DNA of 6,676 bases. Source: UBA7236 sp964638865. Its GTDB lineage: Bacteria; Bacteroidota; Bacteroidia; Chitinophagales; BACL12. The number at the start of each line of letters is the position of its first letter. Within the stretch, counting starts at the first letter, position 1. The notes under the pieces were generated by a model. That model did not search any database, was not told the origin of the DNA, and saw nothing but the letters and a program-made list of their open reading frames with translations. The stretch covers positions 1 to 6,676 of the forward strand of contig CAZXBG010000177.1 of the NCBI GenBank assembly GCA_964638865.1, written 5' to 3'. Positions 1 through 5,165 of this stretch are shown in pieces. The position numbers and the translations under genes were made by a program.

Positions 1-37
1 AAGTAATGCACAATTTATTGTGAGTTCTTAGACAGTT

Positions 38-178
38 TGACGGTTTGCAGCTACACGCAGTTTTTTATTTGGGGTTTCAAGGCTAAAACTTCAACTTACC
101 CCAACTGTTTATTTGATGCCCATAACTTTCGGCAAACACGTCAGCCCCAAATAAAAAATTGTCGTGTAGCCCATGTTA
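38..178 (-). repeat. Long imperfect inverted repeat IR1, attC-like
   Basis: Stem arms lie at 50-74 and 145-170. They pair over 25 positions with one G.T wobble (G60/T159) and one extra base in the right arm (T162). On the plus strand, outside the arms, an 8-base spacer (42-49) leads to a TGAC box (38-41), and a 4-base spacer (171-174) leads to a GTTA box (175-178). The roughly 70-base centre (75-144) is unrelated to the centres of the other copies. Read in gene direction, the order is TAAC box, bulged arm, centre, second arm, degenerate GTCA box. This is the layout of an integron attC site, but the GTCA box is a poor match to the usual GTT core. The paired structure is plain; the attC interpretation is inference. 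Confidence 0.85.
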
Positions 179-230
179 TTCGCTGACACTTGAACAGGTA
201 ACAAATTGCTATGTGTCAATGCAAAATATG

Positions 231-270
231 AAAGGCTTTTGGCTTCTAAATTAAAGAGCCAAAAGCCTTT
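231..270 (-). terminator. Strong hairpin after the cysteine-rich exported protein gene
   Basis: Fourteen bases at 231-244 pair perfectly with 257-270 around a 12-base loop. The hairpin starts 16 bases past the stop codon of the 287-847 gene. In gene direction it is followed by a broken T-rich run (TTTCATATTTT). On the plus strand it is also followed by T residues, so it could stop transcription in both directions. It separates that gene from IR1, which begins about 50 bases further on. Confidence 0.75.
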
Positions 271-286
271 TTGTTTATGCGGTAGA

Positions 287-847
287 TTATTGTAAAGTTA
301 TATTATTCGCCTTAATTATTAATACCCCGCCAATATTCGTAAACGTTGAATTTGAAACAGTCATTTTACATGTCATGCACCCTGTACCTGGAACACAAGT
401 TGAACAAGCCCCTGAAGAGTCTGTTTGAGTTGAGACATCACATGTCGATTCAGCGTTAGACGTACAGGTGCAAGTGATAGTTGTTTCTGTGCTTGGCATC
501 GCAGCTGAGGTATAAGTGTCAAATGGAATCATCCAATACTTGTTTTTAGTACTGTAGGTATAAACAGTAGTGCCGGGACTCCCTTGATTTGTTGAAATGG
601 ATAGCTCTGATGGAGGCCCAAACGAACAAGTTTTTTGTTTGTCTTGCGACCCAGCATATCTTGTGGATTTTGCTACTGTTGCATTTCCTTGAGAATCATA
701 TATTACTCTTAAGGTAATGACTTCTTGGGGGTTAGATGATGATTTGGACTCAAATTGGTAAACTGTCCCCGGCGTAAACCAACTTTGTGCCTGCATTGTT
801 AATGCTAATCCAATTAGCATCATACTGAATAATACTTTTGTTTTCAT
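287..847 (-). CDS. Small cysteine-rich exported protein of unknown function
   Basis: This encodes 186 residues. The start has Lys2 and Lys4, a hydrophobic core at about residues 5-18 and a probable signal-peptidase I site after 'MQA' near residue 20, leaving a mature N-terminus of Gln. The protein should therefore be exported to the periplasm or surface. The mature part is rich in Ser and Thr, suggesting beta structure. It has eight cysteines, all in the second half. They include a CTC at about 129-131 and a CxxC-x5-CxxC cluster at residues 148-160. That cluster could bind metal or form disulfides; with export, disulfides seem more likely. No T9SS sorting domain is visible at the C-terminus. 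I do not recognise the family. The leader is A/T-rich without a Shine-Dalgarno site. The gene lies between IR2 (upstream) and a hairpin plus IR1 (downstream), so it would form a one-gene cassette if the repeats are attC sites. Confidence 0.8.
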   Translation of the reverse strand: MKTKVLFSMMLIGLALTMQAQSWFTPGTVYQFESKSSSNPQEVITLRVIYDSQGNATVAKSTRYAGSQDKQKTCSFGPPSELSISTNQGSPGTTVYTYSTKNKYWMIPFDTYTSAAMPSTETTITCTCTSNAESTCDVSTQTDSSGACSTCVPGTGCMTCKMTVSNSTFTNIGGVLIIKANNITLQ

Positions 848-987
848 TTTGATAAATTTTAATCGTTAAATGAATATTTGAGTAAAAATTAACGAAATAT
901 TTTCATAAATATTGCTGTTCTATATTTTACTTATTACCATTTAATATAATCAACAATTGTCATGAGGCTTTTACTGTAGTTTGCGCA

Positions 988-1129
988 TAACGGAATTGGG
1001 GTTTGCGAAGTTTATTTTTATGGGGAATGAAAACGATTCCGTTTATTTTTAATATACTGTTTGGGAAAGTGAAAAGCATTGTGTTACTTTTCGGCCCCAT
1101 AAAAATAAATTTGCGCAAACCTCATGTTA
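988..1129 (-). repeat. Long imperfect inverted repeat IR2, attC-like
   Basis: Arms at 1000-1025 and 1095-1121 pair over 26 positions with one G.T wobble (G1010/T1110) and one extra right-arm base (G1113). The TAAC box (988-991) and GTTA box (1126-1129) are inverted copies of each other. They are set off from the stem by spacers of 8 bases (992-999) and 4 bases (1122-1125). The bulge and the wobble fall at the same stem positions as in IR1 although the arm sequences differ. In gene direction the 3' box reads GTTATGC, close to the integron R' core GTTRRRY. The element starts 28 bases after the stop codon of the beta-barrel-like gene. An open reading frame across it on the plus strand is an artefact of the repeat. 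Confidence 0.88.
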
Positions 1130-1157
1130 TAGGATGTGCTGGTGGCGATGTAACAAT

Positions 1158-1808
1158 TTATTTATCCAATGAATACACTATTCCAATGCTAAAGGAACTC
1201 ATTATCTCCCAATAATTATCGGTAATTATTACGACAGAATTTTCTTCTTCAAATGGAATAAAATAAGCAATTCCAAAACCAAGACTTTGCTTTAATGAAA
1301 AGTTATAAAAAACCGGAATAATAGCTCCGATTCCAATTCTACTTTCAATTGTAAGCCATGGTGGTGTCGTGAAATAGGATTCTTCATAGACAGGGGTATT
1401 ATCAGGAGTCGGCTCTAGAGGTCGCCGAGCAACATTGTGCATGCTAATGTAAGAGAAATCAGTTTGTCCAAATAAATAAAGGTTAATCTTAAATGAATTA
1501 AAATAGAGAATTTTATTATAACCTATAGTTATACCAAGATGTTCAAAAAATGATTCAGCGTAAAATCTATCTTTAAATAAGTGATATTGATTATCAAGTA
1601 TAGGGTTGTTATCATGATATTTAAGCCCAAAGTTCAACATATTTCTTTGCGCTGAATCAACACAAAAACCATATTCTAGAGACATATTTTTACCAATATA
1701 TAAATCATTATAATTAAATGAAATTAATTTTTTATAAGATGGCGATTGACAAAATATGTTTGTAAAATTAAAACAGATAATTAGTATTGTTAAATGTAAG
1801 AAACGCAT
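1158..1808 (-). CDS. Small outer-membrane beta-barrel-like protein
   Basis: This encodes 216 residues. The signal peptide covers residues 1-20, with a hydrophobic core at about 4-19. It ends '..NIFC|QS', typical of Bacteroidota exported proteins that begin with Gln after cleavage. Cys20 lacks a proper lipobox, so it is not called a lipoprotein. The mature chain alternates polar and hydrophobic residues in short stretches. Examples are an 'SLEYGF' strand near 43-48, glycine-rich strands 'IGIGAIIPVF' and 'LGFGIAYFIPF', and a final 'SFSIGIVYSLDK'. These resemble the strands of small porin-like outer-membrane barrels, in which the last strand guides insertion. I cannot name the family, and the barrel assignment is inference. 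The start codon lies only 14 bases beyond the terminator-like hairpin of the lipoprotein gene, leaving little room for its own promoter. IR2 follows the stop codon. Confidence 0.8.
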   Translation of the reverse strand: MRFLHLTILIICFNFTNIFCQSPSYKKLISFNYNDLYIGKNMSLEYGFCVDSAQRNMLNFGLKYHDNNPILDNQYHLFKDRFYAESFFEHLGITIGYNKILYFNSFKINLYLFGQTDFSYISMHNVARRPLEPTPDNTPVYEESYFTTPPWLTIESRIGIGAIIPVFYNFSLKQSLGFGIAYFIPFEEENSVVIITDNYWEIMSSFSIGIVYSLDK

Positions 1809-1822
1809 AAATTTTATGATAA

Positions 1823-1857
1823 AAGCAAGCCACCTTGAAAGGAGAGGTAGCTTGCTT
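1823..1857 (-). terminator. Terminator-like hairpin between lipoprotein and beta-barrel genes
   Basis: An 8-base stem (1823-1830 with 1850-1857), a C/A mismatch and a further 4-base stem (1832-1835 with 1845-1848) enclose a 9-base loop. In gene direction the stem ends in a run of four T residues, as in an intrinsic terminator. The hairpin begins 12 bases after the stop codon at 1870 and ends 14 bases before the next start codon at 1808. It should end or weaken transcription from the lipoprotein gene. Confidence 0.7.
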
Positions 1858-1869
1858 GATTAAGAAATA

Positions 1870-3090
1870 TTAGCTGTCAATTCGCCAAACTGTGATATAT
1901 CCTTTGGAGTTGCTTAAGGTATTAGTTACCCAATTTGCGTTGTGAAATGCAAAATTATAGGGATCATCATGAAAGTAATAATCATAAGTATACCATTCAT
2001 AATAATACCGGCGTTCTCCATACATATAAGTCGGAACACCCGCATTACTTGTTAAAAATCCTAAGGATTTAGCAAACTGCTCCCAATCTCTTTCGTAGTA
2101 GTTAAAAATACCATTTGTCCCGGCTGCTGGAAAATTTCCAATTTCATTCCAATGCAGTAAGTCAACACCAATATCGTCTTTATCAACATCAACATCAACT
2201 ACATGTCCAAATGCTTGATAATAAGCATATCCGTCAGATGGTCTAAGGAATAGCGTTCCAATTGAATATTCAGAATTACCTGTATTTTCATACCTGTAAT
2301 TAATTTTAAATTGATATCCATGAAGTTCGCTTACTACATTTGTTTTATAGGATGACGAGCTATTCTCGTCTCCGTAAATTACATTGTTATTCAATTGCCC
2401 GTCAACAAAGTCAGTTCCCAATGAAACAATCATTACAGGAATTGAGGTAGACATGGCTTCTTCTTCACTCACAAAAATTTCCTCTACCGATCCATCTTCA
2501 TTTGTGAACCATGCAATGATATTATCTTCAACAGAGGGGTCAGCATCGGCATCTGCATTAACACCGGAAGAAATAATAGGCATCAAACTCATATCCGCTG
2601 TCGCAATATTTGGAATATGAACCGTTGCATAATAATCTACATCATAAATGAGGCTGTCAGATAATTCATCAAAATAATCAGTTCCGTCGGCTGTTTTAAA
2701 ATTATACTGCTTAGATAGCTCTGCATTTATTGCTAGTTTGAAGTTATAATTAGAAATTAAAAGATGTTCAAGATTTGCAGATTTGATAGGTGATTTCCTT
2801 GCCTCCTCTATAAGCAAATTAGAATATTGCTTCTCTTTTAAAACCACCAACAAACTTTTTGCAATTAAATCAAGCGATTTACTTATTTGAATGTCCTTAC
2901 CATCGAAACCGACTGATAGCAGGTCATCTACATTCTGATTATTACTGCGAAAATTATTATGCCCGAATTGGTAATCAGAACTAATTGGATTGTTATTCTG
3001 AATATCCTCCTTACCGCAGGATACAATTAGAATTGATAAAAAATTAATTGAGCTAAAGTAAGTCAATTTAAATGGAATTATTTTTTTCAT
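1870..3090 (-). CDS. Bacteroidota lipoprotein of unknown function
   Basis: This encodes 406 residues. The N-terminus is basic and then hydrophobic, ending in the lipobox I22-V23-S24-C25, so Cys25 should be lipidated. The residues after it (GKED, then Gln/Asn-rich) carry charge near the anchor, which in this phylum often goes with surface exposure. Residues 26-55 are a low-complexity Asn/Ser/Asp linker. Residues 56-150 look helical. Two acidic runs stand out: 'NADADADPSVED' (178-189) and 'VDVDVDKDD' (298-306). The C-terminal part (354-390) is unusually rich in Tyr, Trp and Phe, for example 'RRYYYEWYTYDYYFHDD', and may be a ligand- or sugar-facing surface. There is no T9SS domain and I recognise no enzyme motif. 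A probable promoter lies 36 bases ahead of the start and a hairpin terminator follows, so it is probably its own transcription unit. Confidence 0.82.
   Translation of the reverse strand: MKKIIPFKLTYFSSINFLSILIVSCGKEDIQNNNPISSDYQFGHNNFRSNNQNVDDLLSVGFDGKDIQISKSLDLIAKSLLVVLKEKQYSNLLIEEARKSPIKSANLEHLLISNYNFKLAINAELSKQYNFKTADGTDYFDELSDSLIYDVDYYATVHIPNIATADMSLMPIISSGVNADADADPSVEDNIIAWFTNEDGSVEEIFVSEEEAMSTSIPVMIVSLGTDFVDGQLNNNVIYGDENSSSSYKTNVVSELHGYQFKINYRYENTGNSEYSIGTLFLRPSDGYAYYQAFGHVVDVDVDKDDIGVDLLHWNEIGNFPAAGTNGIFNYYERDWEQFAKSLGFLTSNAGVPTYMYGERRYYYEWYTYDYYFHDDPYNFAFHNANWVTNTLSNSKGYITVWRIDS
2182..2199. repeat. Three tandem ATCAAC hexamers inside the lipoprotein gene
   Basis: Three perfect 6-base units at 2182-2199 encode the alternating Val-Asp run at about residues 298-303. 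Because the unit is a multiple of three, copy-number changes would lengthen or shorten the acidic run without breaking the frame. Confidence 0.6.
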
Positions 3091-3126
3091 TTTTTTTGAA
3101 ATTTGAAGGTTAAATTAATAAATAAA

Positions 3127-3155
3127 ACAATAAAACTGTCAGGATACACTTTCAA
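3127..3155 (-). promoter_or_regulatory. Possible promoter of the lipoprotein gene
   Basis: In gene direction, TTGAAA (3150-3155) is followed after 17 bases by TATTGT (3127-3132), 36 bases before the start codon at 3090. The spacing fits a general housekeeping promoter and the downstream bases are very A/T-rich. The match to the Bacteroidota-type TAnnTTTG element is only partial, so this is a weak call resting on motif and position alone. Confidence 0.3.
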
Positions 3156-3173
3156 TTACTAAAATGTCATTCT

Positions 3174-3198
3174 AAGAGCTGTCCATGAGAACAGTCTT
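3174..3198. other. Short hairpin between IR3 and the lipoprotein promoter
   Basis: AAGAGCTGT (3174-3182) pairs with ACAGTCTT (3191-3198) with one bulged base and an 8-base loop. It lies between IR3 and the putative promoter. On the plus strand it runs into TTTT, but no plus-strand gene ends here. Its role is unknown and it may be chance. Confidence 0.35.
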
Positions 3199-3240
3199 TT
3201 GTGTCCGTAGTGGTATGTAGTATCTCGAAAGCATATCCGA

Positions 3241-3366
3241 TAACGTTTTGCAGCTACCTGAAGGGCGGGACTTTTACCACAAAACTTCATTCGGAGAACT
3301 GAACTTTCGGCTCGCACAAATGTGTTTACGTAGCACGAAACCCCGCCTTTTGGGTAGGTGCTGTTT
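3241..3366 (-). repeat. Long imperfect inverted repeat IR3, attC-like, partly degenerate
   Basis: Arms at 3250-3269 and 3342-3361 pair over 20 positions with three G.T wobbles (3259/3352, 3260/3351, 3263/3348) and one G/G mismatch (3253/3358). A TAAC box lies at 3241-3244 and a degenerate GTTT at 3363-3366. Counted from stem position 3253/3358, the spacers are again 8 and 4 bases. The left side (TAACGTTTTGCAGCTAC) closely matches the left side of IR1. The arms are GC-rich, unlike the AT-rich arms of IR1 and IR2. The element starts 25 bases after the stop codon of the 3392-4078 gene. A 78-codon frame across it (3159-3395, minus) is not treated as a gene. Confidence 0.75.
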
Positions 3367-3391
3367 TCGGTTCGGCTTTCTTGTCTTACGT

Positions 3392-4078
3392 TCATCTTCC
3401 TTTCTTTTTTGAAGTAGTAATAATTGCTATTCCACCTGCTCTGTAAGACCCATAAGGCAATGAATTTATAAATTGTCCAAATGATTGTCGTAAATTCAAC
3501 AATGCTTCAAGTTTCTCTGTCAGTTCGTGAAATCTTTTTGCTTCTTCAACTTTGTCCTTGAAAATTGAAGGTGTCCAATAGTCTTTAAATGAGTAGCTGT
3601 TTTTAGTAGAATGTTCAATGAAATATGTAATACCGTCCAACCCGTCAGTCCAATACTTAATGCTGTCTTGTGGTGGTATTTCAAGAATAGATTTCTCAAT
3701 AAATAGTTCGTAAACCTGTCTTGCCGTCTTTGTTTCTAATGGCTTGCTGTCACTAAAATATTTATCTTCCTTTTTCTTATTTCTTTTATGAGCGTCTGGG
3801 TCGTAACTTGTCGTGAAGTTCGTAAGTGTCCCCGAAAAAGTGAGGAAGTTAGTTGTCCAAATGTCAATTGCTTGTGTCTCTGAAGCAAATCTGAAATGCA
3901 ATGTGTCAGTTGTTTTGGTCAGGTTTTTTAGTCCTGCTTTTTCAAATTTTTCTTGTTGCCATTTGAACCAAAGAGTAGTGTCACCATTTCCGTATGTCGG
4001 CACATAAAAACTTTTCTCTTGTCCGAAACAAAGTTGTCCGAAAGTTAGAAAAGTCAATATGTAGATTATTTGTTTCAT
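3392..4078 (-). CDS. Small secreted protein of unknown function in a cassette-like setting
   Basis: This encodes 228 residues. A signal peptide with a hydrophobic core at about 4-13 ends '..LCFG|Q' near residue 19, so the mature protein starts with Gln or Glu and should be periplasmic or secreted. The mature part is mixed alpha/beta and has a Lys-rich patch (98-106). It also has a Trp/Tyr-containing stretch 'KYWTDGLDGITYFIEHS' (141-157), then 'DYWTPS' (166-171), a probable helix (173-197) and 'FINSLPYGSYRAGG' (203-216). I have a general impression of similar uncharacterised proteins in this phylum but can name no family or activity. The start follows the IR4 box by only 22 bases, with no Shine-Dalgarno site and no room for a long promoter region. 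IR3 begins 25 bases past the stop. This one-gene unit between two repeats is the clearest cassette-like block in the window. Confidence 0.82.
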   Translation of the reverse strand: MKQIIYILTFLTFGQLCFGQEKSFYVPTYGNGDTTLWFKWQQEKFEKAGLKNLTKTTDTLHFRFASETQAIDIWTTNFLTFSGTLTNFTTSYDPDAHKRNKKKEDKYFSDSKPLETKTARQVYELFIEKSILEIPPQDSIKYWTDGLDGITYFIEHSTKNSYSFKDYWTPSIFKDKVEEAKRFHELTEKLEALLNLRQSFGQFINSLPYGSYRAGGIAIITTSKKKGR

Positions 4079-4100
4079 TGTCGTCTTTTAAGCTGACCGG

Positions 4101-4227
4101 TAACGTTTCGAAGCTTTGCGAAGTGGCGGCATTCGAAGCGAAATAGTGCATGGTTGCAAAAATTTTTATTTGAAAATAAAAGTTTTAAGCTTACGATTCA
4201 CTAAGCCATTTTGCAAAGCTTTTGTTA
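4101..4227 (-). repeat. Long imperfect inverted repeat IR4, attC-like
   Basis: Arms at 4111-4127 and 4205-4221 pair over 17 positions, 15 of them Watson-Crick and two G.T wobbles. A TAAC box (4101-4104) and a GTTA box (4224-4227) flank the stem. If the stem is counted from 4113/4219, the spacers are 8 and 4 bases as in the other copies. In gene direction the element opens TATAACAAAAGC, much like the start of Vibrio integron repeats as I remember them. It fills almost all of the gap between the 4248-5162 gene, whose stop is 20 bases away, and the 3392-4078 gene. A plus-strand open frame across it is an artefact. Confidence 0.85.
4159..4186. repeat. Nested AT hairpin inside the centre of IR4
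   Basis: Twelve bases at 4159-4170 pair with 4175-4186 around a TGAA loop, with one G.T pair (T4163/G4182). It sits in the variable centre of IR4 and would form a secondary stem when the outer arms pair. Confidence 0.6.
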
Positions 4228-4247
4228 TAACCTGTGGTTCTGTCTGT

Positions 4248-5162
4248 TCACTCGATGAAAACCTTTTTATTATAACGTTTTCCTTCATTCAACAGTGTCA
4301 CTAAATACATGCCTGCAGGATTATTACCCATATTAATTAATTCATTTTTGCTATGCAAAAGTTTTCTTACAACTTCTTGTCCTTTCAAATCACAAATGAT
4401 TACTTCTGTATTTTTAAAAGTTTCGGTAAGGATATAAATATCCCTACCGAAACTATAAACTGTAGCTTCAATTGTATTTTCAATACTATTAATACCAATA
4501 TAATGCACAGTGTCTCCTGCAACAATTGGGTTATCAGGTTCCGACTCGTATGCATAATCTTTAATAACTAAAGTGCGGCCTTCCTCTTTTACATCACAAC
4601 GGATCCAGCCGTAATGCGAATTTTCTTCATTGTCTATAAAGCGAACTCCAATATAATGGTCTAATACTTCAGGAAACCAATATCCCACACCATCATTTGC
4701 ATAAGGACCAAGCAAGGTATTTACTGCCATTATTAAACCCTGAAATTCTAACGCAGAATCAATTATACCATCTTGATTTAAAGCGTATGCTAAAAACCAT
4801 TGAAATGTCCCTGATGAATATGTGCTAAACGTTGTATTTATGCCTGCCAAACTATTGCTGTTAAGTGCAAAGGCATCAATTTCAGCTCTATAATTAAACG
4901 GAATATAATAGATACTGCCCGAAGTCCAATACCCGCCGTATGTATTAAATATATTTAAAAAATATATATCATAACTAGCATCGTTATTTATATCTAGGTA
5001 ATAATTATCATCATCATTAGCCAATATTACATCAGGTTCAATATCGGTATAAACTACTTCCGAAGCTGCCTCACCCGACCTAATTATAAGGAACACACAA
5101 GACAATTTAGAGTATTGCAGTAAATATTTTGTGGCATTGCCAGACAGCTTGGATTTTTTCAT
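4248..5162 (-). CDS. T9SS-sorted exported protein of unknown function
   Basis: This encodes 304 residues. The N-terminus (KSKLS, then a short hydrophobic stretch near 23-28, then 'SEVVYTDIEPD') matches the general start of a common Bacteroidota exported family whose mature part begins around 'VVYTDI'. The signal peptide is weak by eye. The body is beta-rich. Residues 169-217 hold the most recognisable block, 'HYIGVRF...HYGWIRCDV..LVIKDYAYE', which recurs in T9SS cargo proteins of unknown role. Residues about 233-304 form a type A C-terminal sorting domain, with a 'VIICDLKGQEV' strand, 'PAGMYLVTLLNEGK' and a final 'KKVFIE'. This domain directs export through the type IX system and usually surface attachment. 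The gene starts 3 bases after the stop of the upstream T9SS protein, so the two are very probably cotranscribed. IR4 begins 20 bases after its stop. Confidence 0.85.
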   Translation of the reverse strand: MKKSKLSGNATKYLLQYSKLSCVFLIIRSGEAASEVVYTDIEPDVILANDDDNYYLDINNDASYDIYFLNIFNTYGGYWTSGSIYYIPFNYRAEIDAFALNSNSLAGINTTFSTYSSGTFQWFLAYALNQDGIIDSALEFQGLIMAVNTLLGPYANDGVGYWFPEVLDHYIGVRFIDNEENSHYGWIRCDVKEEGRTLVIKDYAYESEPDNPIVAGDTVHYIGINSIENTIEATVYSFGRDIYILTETFKNTEVIICDLKGQEVVRKLLHSKNELINMGNNPAGMYLVTLLNEGKRYNKKVFIE

Positions 5163-5165
5163 AGT

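Noticed and set aside
38..178. CRISPR array or transposon ends as an explanation of the repeats
   Set aside because: The repeats are not direct repeats with uniform spacers. They are spaced roughly 0.85-2.2 kb apart with genes between them, no transposase is present, and I saw no target-site duplications around them.
184..218. 6-base inverted repeat TGACAC/GTGTCA next to IR1
   Set aside because: It is short, with a 23-base loop, and is not repeated beside the other three elements, so chance is likely.
924..953. Possible promoter TTGATT, 18 bases, TAAAAT, upstream of the cysteine-rich protein gene
   Set aside because: The region is so AT-rich that such matches are expected by chance. The element lies 76 bases from the start codon and does not match the Bacteroidota TAnnTTTG motif.
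1003..1215. 70-codon plus-strand frame
   Set aside because: It lies mostly inside IR2 and then runs antisense into the end of the beta-barrel-like gene. The translation simply reads the repeat arms.
2384..2620. 78-codon plus-strand frame inside the lipoprotein gene
   Set aside because: It is the antisense shadow of a well-supported lipoprotein gene. Similar plus-strand frames at 3813-4007, 4353-4571 and 5957-6181 are rejected for the same reason.
3159..3395. 78-codon minus-strand frame whose ATG overlaps the stop of the secreted protein gene
   Set aside because: It runs through the whole of IR3, so its sequence is explained by the repeat. The translation has no signal peptide or domain and an odd, Arg/Cys-scattered composition. 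The ATGA overlap is probably chance.
4116..4304. 62-codon plus-strand frame
   Set aside because: It spans IR4 and the antisense end of the 4248-5162 gene, with no independent support.
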